NCBI GenBank assembly: GCA_900467685.1
Contig: UBQX01000008.1
Coordinates: 168,438-232,437, forward strand
DNA length: 64,000 nt
Direction: 5' to 3'
Source of the DNA: Hyphomicrobiales bacterium
Lineage (GTDB): Bacteria; Pseudomonadota; Alphaproteobacteria; Rhizobiales; Rhizobiaceae
The position numbers were made by a program, and so were the translations under genes. Positions 34,528 through 42,216 of this stretch are shown here, piece after piece. Each line of letters starts with the position of its first letter. The stretch's first letter is position 1. The notes beneath the pieces are model-generated. The model saw nothing but the letters and a program-made list of their open reading frames with translations, had not been told where the DNA came from and did not search any database.

Positions 34528-35861
34528 AGGCGCCCCCTCATGGCAAGAATGGGATCGATGACCCAGTCGATGAGCCGGCGGCGTTCGACGACCACATCGG
34601 CGGAGAGTGAGGAGCCGACAAGAATGGGACGGTCGATGCCATAGGCATTGATCGTGCGATCCTCGGGCTCCACTTCGACAAGATAGCGCGATTGCGGTGG
34701 CGGGGCGGGTCCGGCGTCGCCCAGCTTCGGATCGAGGAACGGCTTGTCGTCGGCAACGGCCTTCGGCAGGCTCACGGGCTGCTCCCCGATCGAGATCACC
34801 TTCCCGTACTTCACGCCGAAGGTCTTGTAGGGGAAGGCATCATACTTGAGCACGACGCGCTGCCCGATCGTCAGGAGGCCCATGGTCTTTGAGGGAGCTT
34901 CAAGGGCAACGGTGAAGGGCGCGCTCGGATCGCCGATCGCCACGACCGTATCGCCTGCACTGACCTGTGAGCCCTCACGCACATTGACCGCTGCAATCTG
35001 ACCGGCAGTCACGGCAAGCACATCGGTCGCAATCGCGGACTTCGCCTGCTCGATCTGCGAGACGAGTGCCGCCTTTGCGCGTTCAAGGTCCGCGAGCTGG
35101 CTGTTGCTGCCATTGTTGTTCTGCTCGACAGTGCGGCGGCGATCGATGCGCGTCGAGGTCAGCTGGGTGATCTGCAGGCGAATGTCGGCCAGCTGACGCT
35201 TGTAATCCTGCAGCGTGCGCTCCTGCACGGAAGCGAGGTCTCGCGTTGCAAGGCCTCGCTTCAGATAGGCGCGCAGCTTCTCCACGGCCGCCGCCTGCTG
35301 GTCGACCGCCCGCTTCATATCGGCTTCCTGCTGCTCCAGATTGACCGCCAGCTTCTTGGAACTGTCTTCATAAGTCTTCAGGTCCCCTGCGTCGCGGGTC
35401 ATAAGGTCCCGGATTTCCCCGATCCGCCGGTCAATGCTCTCGGTCTGGCTCTTCAGCGCGGCAAGCTCGACCTCGGAAAGCGATTTGTTGCCGGCGCCCG
35501 CCTGCTGCGGCGTCACGGTCAGGAGCTTCTGCCCGGGCTGCACCGTATCCCCTTGCCTGACCCAGATTGCGGAGACCGTGCCGGCGACCGTCGAATTGAC
35601 GCGCTGGCTGCCCTTGGCGCCCAGAACGACACCCCGCATGGTTTCCTGCTTGGAAAACGTGCCGATCCAAAGCCCGCCGACAACCACGATGGCGAGCGCG
35701 GAAAAGAAGACAACCATCATGCTCCCGGCCGTATCACGCCGAAACTCGATGGATGAGCCAAGGTCATGCAACCCGGTCACCTCGAAGTTGCCAAGCGCGG
35801 TCTGCGGCCTCCTGCTGCTGCCGGGCCGAAACATTCTCTTGATGAAATCAGGCAGTTGCAT
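34524..35861 (-). CDS. HlyD family membrane fusion protein
   Basis: The protein has 445 residues. A single membrane segment lies at about 46-66 (VVFFSALAIVVVGGLWIGTF). It is followed by a biotinyl-lipoyl-like half (GTVSAIWVRQGDTVQPGQKL), a long coiled coil (about 140-290) and the second lipoyl half (VREGSQVSAGDTVVAIG). It bridges the ABC exporter and TolC. The start at 35861 lies within the acyltransferase gene end (14-base overlap), showing tight coupling with the acyl-chain genes. Confidence 0.9.
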   Translation of the reverse strand: MQLPDFIKRMFRPGSSRRPQTALGNFEVTGLHDLGSSIEFRRDTAGSMMVVFFSALAIVVVGGLWIGTFSKQETMRGVVLGAKGSQRVNSTVAGTVSAIWVRQGDTVQPGQKLLTVTPQQAGAGNKSLSEVELAALKSQTESIDRRIGEIRDLMTRDAGDLKTYEDSSKKLAVNLEQQEADMKRAVDQQAAAVEKLRAYLKRGLATRDLASVQERTLQDYKRQLADIRLQITQLTSTRIDRRRTVEQNNNGSNSQLADLERAKAALVSQIEQAKSAIATDVLAVTAGQIAAVNVREGSQVSAGDTVVAIGDPSAPFTVALEAPSKTMGLLTIGQRVVLKYDAFPYKTFGVKYGKVISIGEQPVSLPKAVADDKPFLDPKLGDAGPAPPPQSRYLVEVEPEDRTINAYGIDRPILVGSSLSADVVVERRRLIDWVIDPILAMRGRL

Positions 35862-36780
35862 CGCGCACGCCCTCCCCTTCGTCCCCCTCCGCGGGGTCCA
35901 GATAAAATTCGTCCAACCGCGTCCACATATGCCATTGCTCCGGCGCAGGTCGGACGAAGGCCTCGATCTGACGGGCGAGGTCGTCCGCCAGCGCAGCGCG
36001 CGCCGCCGGGTTGGTTTCGGCGACTTCGAACGGTTGCCCGAGGATGACCCGGTCGCCGTCAACATGCGAATGAACCGCCATCGGCATGACGACCGCTTTC
36101 AGCATGCGCGCCATCGAATCCAGCCCCAGGGCGATGGCCGACGGCATGCCGAAAAGCGAGACGGGGGCGGCGACGCCATAGCTGCGCGGCAAGTCGATGA
36201 GCGACACCACGACGGCGCCCTGCCGGGCATAGCGCATCGCGTCCATGAACTCCGCCTGATCCCGCGTATTGAGGATGCGGATCTCGCCCGCCACGGCCTT
36301 CAGCCGGTCCATTGCGAGATTGTTGATGGCGTGATCCTCACGCGCTCTCAGGACCAGCAGCCGGCGACCGTTGAAATAGCGCCAAAGCATGTGGCCTACG
36401 CCCAGCGGGAAAATGCCCATGTGCATCGGCGCGAGGATGACGGTCTGTCCGCTGTCGGCGATGCGCTGGGCCAGATGATGGTCGCTGACCTCGACATTGC
36501 GTGTCTCCGCCACGAGCGCGTCAAGGGGACGCGTCGCGCTTGCGAGCCACTCCAACTGCTGTAGGTAATCATGGAAGTCGTGCTCGACGGCAATCTGCCG
36601 CGCGCCCGCGCGCCCGACCCGCAAGCGCTGTTCCAGAAGAGGTTCGAGCCCAAAACCCACATCGCGACGGAACGGCAGGCTCAGCCACCACCCGAGCCTC
36701 AGCAAGCGCCGCCTGTATGGCAGAGGCAGGGTGGCGAGGTATCGCCCGACGATCTGTTGAAGGGTGCGCTCTCTCTGCAT
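35848..36780 (-). CDS. LpxL/HtrB-like acyltransferase
   Basis: The protein has 310 residues and a lysophospholipid/lipid A acyltransferase plan. VILAPMHMGIFPLG holds the active-site His, followed by LLVLRAREDHA, VVVSLIDLPRSYG and a final PEQWHMWTRLDEFY. The usual HX4(D/E) catalytic pair is altered: H120 is followed by P125 instead of an acid, so the mechanism may differ or activity may be lost. It lies between a ketoacyl synthase and HlyD, so I infer it moves an acyl chain from the dedicated ACP to a cargo, perhaps the peptide. It could equally acylate a lipid. Confidence 0.78.
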   Translation of the reverse strand: MQRERTLQQIVGRYLATLPLPYRRRLLRLGWWLSLPFRRDVGFGLEPLLEQRLRVGRAGARQIAVEHDFHDYLQQLEWLASATRPLDALVAETRNVEVSDHHLAQRIADSGQTVILAPMHMGIFPLGVGHMLWRYFNGRRLLVLRAREDHAINNLAMDRLKAVAGEIRILNTRDQAEFMDAMRYARQGAVVVSLIDLPRSYGVAAPVSLFGMPSAIALGLDSMARMLKAVVMPMAVHSHVDGDRVILGQPFEVAETNPAARAALADDLARQIEAFVRPAPEQWHMWTRLDEFYLDPAEGDEGEGVRDATA

Positions 36781-36783
36781 CGA

Positions 36784-37971
36784 TCAAACCGTGAAAGCCA
36801 GAGATGCATTCAGCCCGCCGAACCCGAACGAGTTCGAAAGCGCGGCCCGCAGGCGCGCCTGCCGCGCGACATTCGGCACATAGTCGAGGTCGCATTCGGG
36901 ATCCGGATCGAGATAGTTCGCTGTCGGCGGAATTTCCGCCTTCAGCAACGCCATGATCGTCGCCACTGCCTCTATGCCGCCAGCCGCACCAAGCCCGTGT
37001 CCGGTAACGCTCTTGCTTGCGCTGACGGGCGGGGCGCTGGCACCGAACACGGCCTTGATCGCCGCCGTCTCGGCGCGGTCATTGGCCTGCGTGCCCGAGC
37101 CATGCGCATTGATGTAATCAACATCCTGCGGCGCCAGTCCGCCCGCCTTGAGCGAAGCAGCCATTACTCGCGCCATCCCTTCCTCGGAAGGATTGAACAT
37201 GTCGGCTGCATCCGCTGAACAGGCGAAACCCGCGAGCCTCGCAAGAACCGGCGCGCCGCGTCCGCGCGCATGTTCAGCGCTCTCCAGCACCAGAATGCCC
37301 GCACCCTCGCCCGGCAACAGCCCCAGACGCCCCTTCGAGAAGGGCCGGCAGACATCGGGCGCAAGGATGCGCATGCTCTCCCAGGCCAGCAGCGTCCCCC
37401 GGTTCAGCGGCGCTTCTGCCCCGCCCACCACGGCAACGTCGGCAAGGCCGGACTTGATCAGCTCGCCCCCGATCCCGATGGCATGCGTGCCGGACGCGCA
37501 GGCGCTCGCGATGACGAATGTCGGACCCTGAAGCCCATAAGCGATGGAAACCCAGCTTGCCGAAGAACTCGACATCGACTTGGAAACGCTGAGCGGATGC
37601 AGACGCGACTGTTTATCGTGATAGAGCCGGTGGAACTGCTCGTCGAGCGAGGTCAATCCCGCGCCACCATTCCCGATGATGACCGCAACGCGGCTCAGGT
37701 CCGTGTTCTCGGCGCCGATCTCCGCCATGGCCAGCGCCTCGCCACTTGCCAGGACCGCAAGCTGGGCGCTGCGGTCAAGCGCGGCAGCCTTGACCGGCAG
37801 GCGATCCATAATCGTCCTATCCGTCACCTCCGCCACACGGATCCTGCCTTCGGGCATCGAAGTCGGAGGCGCACTGATGGCCTGCCCGTTTCTGAGAACG
37901 TGCCAGAAGCCGGGTACATCGCTCGCCCCCGGAGCGATGACTCCGAGACCAGTCGCCACCACCTCGCGCAT
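36784..37971 (-). CDS. Beta-ketoacyl-ACP synthase (FabF/NodE-like)
   Basis: The protein has 395 residues. The catalytic Cys is in ASACASGTHAIG and the two His in NAHGSGTQANDRAE and SKSVTGHGLGAAGG, so all three active-site residues are present. The C terminus SNSFGFGGLNASLAF is typical. It elongates an acyl-ACP by two carbons. With the ACP immediately upstream (one-base overlap) it resembles the NodF/NodE pair that makes special acyl chains for Nod factors. It is unlikely to be the housekeeping FabF because of its setting beside an exporter. Confidence 0.9.
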   Translation of the reverse strand: MREVVATGLGVIAPGASDVPGFWHVLRNGQAISAPPTSMPEGRIRVAEVTDRTIMDRLPVKAAALDRSAQLAVLASGEALAMAEIGAENTDLSRVAVIIGNGGAGLTSLDEQFHRLYHDKQSRLHPLSVSKSMSSSSASWVSIAYGLQGPTFVIASACASGTHAIGIGGELIKSGLADVAVVGGAEAPLNRGTLLAWESMRILAPDVCRPFSKGRLGLLPGEGAGILVLESAEHARGRGAPVLARLAGFACSADAADMFNPSEEGMARVMAASLKAGGLAPQDVDYINAHGSGTQANDRAETAAIKAVFGASAPPVSASKSVTGHGLGAAGGIEAVATIMALLKAEIPPTANYLDPDPECDLDYVPNVARQARLRAALSNSFGFGGLNASLAFTV

Positions 37972-38258
37972 CAGGCAGCCTCGTTCGGATTGCCCGCAGC
38001 CCTGCCCGTCTTTGCCGCCACGAGGTCATCGATCAGACCCGCTATATCGCCGACCGTCTTCAGGCGGGCAGCGACATCGTTCTGATTGTGGTCGATATGA
38101 ATGTCGAACTCCTCTTCGACCTGGAACACCAGTTCGATGAAGTCGAAGGAATCGATGCCCGCGTCCGCGAGAGTGGTTTCCGGCAAGATCGTCGACGCTT
38201 CCTTACCCGTCTGCTTGGCGATGTATTCGGCAATCCGTGCGAAGGTCGTTCCGTTCAT
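37971..38258 (-). CDS. Acyl carrier protein (dedicated)
   Basis: The protein has 95 residues. LADAGIDSFDFIELVFQVEEEF contains the Ser of the DS(L/F) motif that receives phosphopantetheine. The acidic helix II that docks to partner enzymes follows. The start at 38258 is set by GGAG and by the family N terminus. It follows a 41-residue frame by a single base and overlaps the ketoacyl synthase start. It likely carries the chain built by the synthase at 36784. Confidence 0.9.
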   Translation of the reverse strand: MNGTTFARIAEYIAKQTGKEASTILPETTLADAGIDSFDFIELVFQVEEEFDIHIDHNQNDVAARLKTVGDIAGLIDDLVAAKTGRAAGNPNEAA

Positions 38259-38259
38259 C

Positions 38260-38385
38260 TTACAACTCCAAATCGATGCCGCCTTTGGTGGCGACGAAAG
38301 TAAAATCGGAAGCAACAGGCTTCTTCGGGCGCCTGTTTGCAGCGCAATCACTCGTATTATTCTGACCGGACCGTTCGATGCACAT
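38260..38385 (-). CDS. 41-residue microprotein preceding the ACP gene
   Basis: The frame starts MCIERSGQNNTSDCAANR and ends TKGGIDLEL. Its ATG has a strong GGGGAGG 7-8 bases upstream, better than most genes here. Its stop is separated from the ACP start by one base, as in a coupled leader gene. It has two Cys, no membrane segment and a GG close to the C-terminal end. It may be a second precursor, a partner of the ACP, or a translational leader. I do not recognise a family. Confidence 0.55.
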   Translation of the reverse strand: MCIERSGQNNTSDCAANRRPKKPVASDFTFVATKGGIDLEL

Positions 38386-38797
38386 GAAAGCACCTCCCCG
38401 CGACCTCAGATTAAGAACCAGGCCGAACTCGCCGTTGCGTCAGCGACACCCCATGCTCTGACGCGACTTCGAAAAATAGCGGCCTTCATTTCAGTTATAT
38501 CTAATTAAAATAAGAATTTTCATGTTGGAACATGGAGACTTGGAAACGATACTCGGTCACGTCCGACTTAAACACAAGAGATAGCGTTTTTTATATTCTG
38601 TTAACCCTAACTGGTGACCTTTTATTAAAATTCGAACCGACGTGCCCGCCAGCACCAATCCCCCGTGGGGACTCCTGTGAGTTTTCAGTAACCATCCAGC
38701 CGTGGAAGGCTCGTGATCCATAAAATGCGACCGATTTCAATCGGAGAAAATTCGAGCATGCAGCCGTTGAATGCCCCCATAACAAGAGGGCAATCCA
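38386..38797. other. Divergent promoter region between acyl/export operon and peptidase gene
   Basis: This 412-base, AT-rich stretch holds the 14-base palindrome CATGTT-gg-AACATG (38521-38534). On the minus strand a weak AT-rich promoter (TATAAC near 38495) is possible. A 27-residue minus-strand frame starting MKAAIFRSRV lies before the microprotein but has no ribosome-binding site. I see no RNA gene. Confidence 0.45.
38521..38534. promoter_or_regulatory. Candidate operator CATGTT-gg-AACATG
   Basis: This perfect 6-2-6 inverted repeat lies about 136 bases upstream of the acyl/export operon and next to AT-rich, promoter-like sequence. The binding protein is unknown. Confidence 0.35.
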
Positions 38798-39469
38798 ATG
38801 TTCCGGACCATCGCCGCCGCCACGCTCGCAACCCTATCCATCGGCCTTACCTTGCCGACCGCCGATGCCAGCCCGCATCTCAAGGGCGGCTTCGAACCAC
38901 ATGTCTTTGCAGACACGACCGGTCCGACATCCGTGCCGATCGGCTGGCACATCTTCTGCAAGGAACACACGGAAGAATGCCACACGCCTTCGGGCGGCGT
39001 ACAAAAGGTGTCATTGACGGAACAGAACTGGAAAGTGCTGCTCGAGATCGATCATCTCGTAAACCAGAACATCGCCGGGATTTCCGATGAGGATCATTAT
39101 CACATCAGCGCCAAGGGCATTGCAAACTGGTGGACATATCCGGACGACGGGATGGGCAATTGCAACGACTACGCGCTTCTCAAAAAGCGCCTCCTGATCG
39201 AGGCGGGATGGCCGAGTTCTGCGCTTTTCCTGACGGTGGTTCTGGACCACCACAACGAAGGCCACCTCGTCCTGATGGCTCGGACCGACCGTGGCGACCT
39301 CATCCTGGACAATCTGGAGGACGAGGTTCTGGTCTGGTATCAGACGGGATATACATTCCTGAAGCGGCAGTCGGGTAGCGATCCGGACACCTGGATCGCC
39401 TTCAGCAACGATGTCCGCACTCTCGACAAGGTGGCCGCCCTTTCGTCCACTCCCACTCAGCAGCCGTAA
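38798..39469 (+). CDS. Periplasmic transglutaminase-like cysteine peptidase (BTLCP, LapG-related)
   Basis: The protein has 223 residues. A signal peptide (TIAAATLATLSIGLTLPTADA) is followed by the bacterial transglutaminase-like cysteine peptidase domain. The Cys is in GMGNCNDYALLKKRLL, the His in NEGHLVLMARTDRGDLILDN, and the Asp in that same stretch. Relatives include LapG, which cuts surface adhesins under c-di-GMP control. No LapD or large adhesin is in the window, and many rhizobial copies have no known target. GAGGG precedes the ATG. Confidence 0.85.
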   Translation: MFRTIAAATLATLSIGLTLPTADASPHLKGGFEPHVFADTTGPTSVPIGWHIFCKEHTEECHTPSGGVQKVSLTEQNWKVLLEIDHLVNQNIAGISDEDHYHISAKGIANWWTYPDDGMGNCNDYALLKKRLLIEAGWPSSALFLTVVLDHHNEGHLVLMARTDRGDLILDNLEDEVLVWYQTGYTFLKRQSGSDPDTWIAFSNDVRTLDKVAALSSTPTQQP

Positions 39470-39783
39470 CGTTTCCAGTAACCCTCCAGAAGGCTCTCGC
39501 CATCACGGTCGAGAATGGCGAAATTACCGGGCACGACCGCAAAAAAGCGCTCCGACCGCCGCCCATCGCCCTGCTCGTTCTCCGTCACGCGTCCGCACGC
39601 AACGAAGCCCGGCAGTTCCGTGCTGGGCGCGACTTTCTCGACATCGACAGCAACAAGAGTATCGCCCAGACGCCGCGCAAGCGCTGCATCGACCCGGGCA
39701 GCGACATCGCGCTGCTCAGGTAGCGGCTCCCCCGGCGCAGACGTGAGGATGAGCAATGCGGGAGCAATGGCGAGAATCTTCAA
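39457..39783 (-). CDS. Small secreted protein of unknown function (TTG start)
   Basis: The product has 108 residues with a TTG start at 39783: GGAG lies 5 bases upstream, and the resulting N terminus (M)KILAIAPALLILTSAPG is a good signal peptide. An ATG 24 codons earlier gives an implausible N terminus. The mature part contains VACGRV, RFFAVVPGNFAILDRDGESLL and ends EGYWKRYGC, so two Cys may form a disulfide in the periplasm. It overlaps the convergent peptidase gene by 13 bases. I do not recognise a named family. Confidence 0.65.
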   Translation of the reverse strand: MKILAIAPALLILTSAPGEPLPEQRDVAARVDAALARRLGDTLVAVDVEKVAPSTELPGFVACGRVTENEQGDGRRSERFFAVVPGNFAILDRDGESLLEGYWKRYGC

Positions 39784-40037
39784 TCTGTCCTGTCTCCACC
39801 GGGCGCAGCTAGGCGGCTCATAGGCCCTGACGACGTTCCTCGCCGGCCAAATCAACAGTAACCATCATGCACCGGCTGGCGTGGATACGAAAGACACGCA
39901 GAGGACCTTCCTCGAAAACAGGAAGCGGAATGCGAGCCGCAGCGTCATGGGCAACTTGCGCTACTGGTAAAACCCAAGGGGCTCGCAACGTTCAAGCCAA
40001 TCGGCCAGAATGGGCTCACCGAACAATTTCAGAGCGC

Positions 40038-41777
40038 TCAGAACAATGCGTCTTCCAGCAGATCGTCCTCGGACACGGCGGAGACCTCCTCCACGGGAAG
40101 CGCATCGCCGAAGACACTGGCGTGGATATTGCGCTCGGCCACCATCGTATAGGTCTTTGCGATGCGCGCGCTGATCGCAGCCAGCGCAGGGGTCATGGCA
40201 GGCGACTGCGACCATTGTGCGCTCGCGGCAATCGCCTCATCCGTGCAGCCGGCCATGATCTCGCCGATACCGGCCTTGAAATCGAGACGGCCGATCGCCC
40301 TTGTGACATTCGCCGACATGTCTTCTGCAGTCATGCGCAGCGCCTGCATGTTGTCTTCCATGGCGCGGGCCGCTTCGGCAAGCAAGGGAACGGCAGAGTC
40401 GAGCAGACCTTCCAGGCTCTCGGTCTCGCCATCGCTCTGGCCGGCATCCGCAGTGCCCAGCCCCTCGGCATGGCCCTGCAACAACTTCAGCGTGTTGAGA
40501 ATCTGCCCCGCATCGTCGTCGAGGACAGAAGCGAACACGCGCAACTCACCGGTGACCACGTTGATCGGTCGACCTTCCTCGCCGAGACGGCCGCAACGCA
40601 GCGTCGTGTTGAGCGCCATGTACTGAATGTCGCGACGGACCAGCTGAATGGTCTCGACACTGGTGGTGAGTTCGCCAACCAGCACCGCGGTGTTCTGGCT
40701 GAGGGAAGCGGCGACGGTGGCGGCGTGAGCGATATTGGCGACCATGCCGCGCGCAGTGACGAGGTCGTCGTGAAGGACGGAGATGGGATTGCCGCGCTCC
40801 GGGTGCTGCGCAAGGATCATCGCCTCATAGAGCTTCATCAGCCCCGCAACGTCGCCGGCAAGGCTATGGATCGTCTCGACAACGCGACCGGAATCGCGAT
40901 GGAAGTCGGCTGTCGACTCCGAGAGCAACTCGGCGACCAACCGTGTGATCGTCGCCATGATAGCCTCGTGTTCATCGTCAGAGACGCCTTTGCCGACATC
41001 GCCGGCAAGCGTCTCGCGCGCTATCTCGAAAGCGGCCTGGCAATGTTCGATGCGCTGGCGGGTGATATCGCCGATCTGCATGGCCGAAAGCACCTGACCG
41101 ACCTTTGCCTGCGTCTTGCGCGCCAGCTCGGCCACCTTGAGCGCCATTGAAGACAGATTCTGTTTCTGGGCTTCGATCTCCGCGCCACTCTTCACGAGAC
41201 GCGTTACGATCTTGGGAAGGTCGTCGAAGTAGTTTTCGAGCGGTCCGCCACTCTTCAGGTCGGCACCCGCGATCTGCGAACCGAGTGCATCCACCCGCGC
41301 GGAAAGAGCCTTGACCTCCTGGGTCGCGAACTGGATCCGCTCCATGATTTCAGAAACAAAGTCGGCGAAATCGGCCACGTTCGCGCCGGCAATCTTCGCA
41401 GTCATCGCAAAGGTTCGCAGGTAGCGCAGAGCCTCGTTCATGGAATCGATGTTGCGCGCGAACTGTCCGCTGATCTGCTTTACGGCCGCGAGGCTTTTCT
41501 GGCGGGTGGCATGGTTATCCGGCACTGCCTTCAGCAGTTCTGCGGTGAGCAAAAGCTTGCGCTTGGCATCCTTCGCCTCCTCGTCCTTCAGCGACGTGCC
41601 AACCTGATCGAGAAGTTCCACCAATTTGGAAAGTGTATCGAGAACCGTGACAAGAACCGAGCCGCCGTCGAGAAATCGCTCCTCCAACTGGCCTCGAGCA
41701 CTCTCAAGCCGCTCCAGAAGCGCTTTCTCCGAAAAGCGCTCTTCGTCCCGCCGAATAGAAGCGATACCCAAATTCAT
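40038..41777 (-). CDS. Soluble coiled-coil chemotaxis-like protein
   Basis: The protein has 579 residues, almost all helical, with long heptad stretches and no membrane segment. Parts such as LARKTQAKVGQVLSAMQIGDITRQRIEH and DIQYMALNTTLRCGRLGEEGRPINVV resemble the methyl-accepting signalling hairpin and its tip region (compare [21 protein letters not shown]). The usual GRGFAVVA tip is altered, so CheA coupling is doubtful. It is divergent from the chemosensory cluster starting at 42217. It may be an accessory or diverged receptor; the function is not established. Confidence 0.7.
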   Translation of the reverse strand: MNLGIASIRRDEERFSEKALLERLESARGQLEERFLDGGSVLVTVLDTLSKLVELLDQVGTSLKDEEAKDAKRKLLLTAELLKAVPDNHATRQKSLAAVKQISGQFARNIDSMNEALRYLRTFAMTAKIAGANVADFADFVSEIMERIQFATQEVKALSARVDALGSQIAGADLKSGGPLENYFDDLPKIVTRLVKSGAEIEAQKQNLSSMALKVAELARKTQAKVGQVLSAMQIGDITRQRIEHCQAAFEIARETLAGDVGKGVSDDEHEAIMATITRLVAELLSESTADFHRDSGRVVETIHSLAGDVAGLMKLYEAMILAQHPERGNPISVLHDDLVTARGMVANIAHAATVAASLSQNTAVLVGELTTSVETIQLVRRDIQYMALNTTLRCGRLGEEGRPINVVTGELRVFASVLDDDAGQILNTLKLLQGHAEGLGTADAGQSDGETESLEGLLDSAVPLLAEAARAMEDNMQALRMTAEDMSANVTRAIGRLDFKAGIGEIMAGCTDEAIAASAQWSQSPAMTPALAAISARIAKTYTMVAERNIHASVFGDALPVEEVSAVSEDDLLEDALF

Positions 41778-42216
41778 CCCTGGCCCCGTTAGCTCTTGTT
41801 TGAAGGCACGCTAACTCAAACCCCACAACATCGGGTTAACGAGGGTATCAGCGCGATGTGTACATGACGCGGACATCGCTAAAACTAACCATGGGCAGAA
41901 AACAATTGGCAATCGTCAATAAAAGAGATCAACTTTCCGAAATAGAAATTAAAATATAAATGCCAGACTTCGCAGAGCGGTTATTTTTATCTGGCAGACA
42001 TCTAAACACCAGCAGATTTGACGGTATTTGCTAATGGACCGCGATTTAAGAGGGATGGTTTCTAGTAGGTATACATTAAGAAGCTGTTAGGCATTTCATG
42101 GTCTGCTTCTGCCATAAGGTTCAACGACCTTTGGGGCATAAAACATCCTGACCGCGGGGGCCGTCAGGAATAAAATTCATCAGGAATATCCCAAAGCGGA
42201 AGAGTTTAGGCGTGAT
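41778..42216. other. AT-rich intergenic region upstream of the chemosensory cluster
   Basis: This 439-base region is clearly AT-rich compared with its surroundings. It should contain the divergent promoters of the coiled-coil protein and of the cluster. I cannot fix a promoter and see no gene or RNA. Confidence 0.5.

Noticed and set aside
32389..35861. Exporter read as a secretion system for RTX toxins or other large proteins
   Set aside because: The C39 domain has all catalytic residues, which fits small GG-leader peptides; toxin exporters carry an inactive domain, and no RTX protein is nearby.
38532..38723. 63-residue plus-strand frame starting METWKRYSV with two Cys
   Set aside because: It has no convincing ribosome-binding site and lies in the AT-rich divergent promoter region; it has no double-glycine leader.
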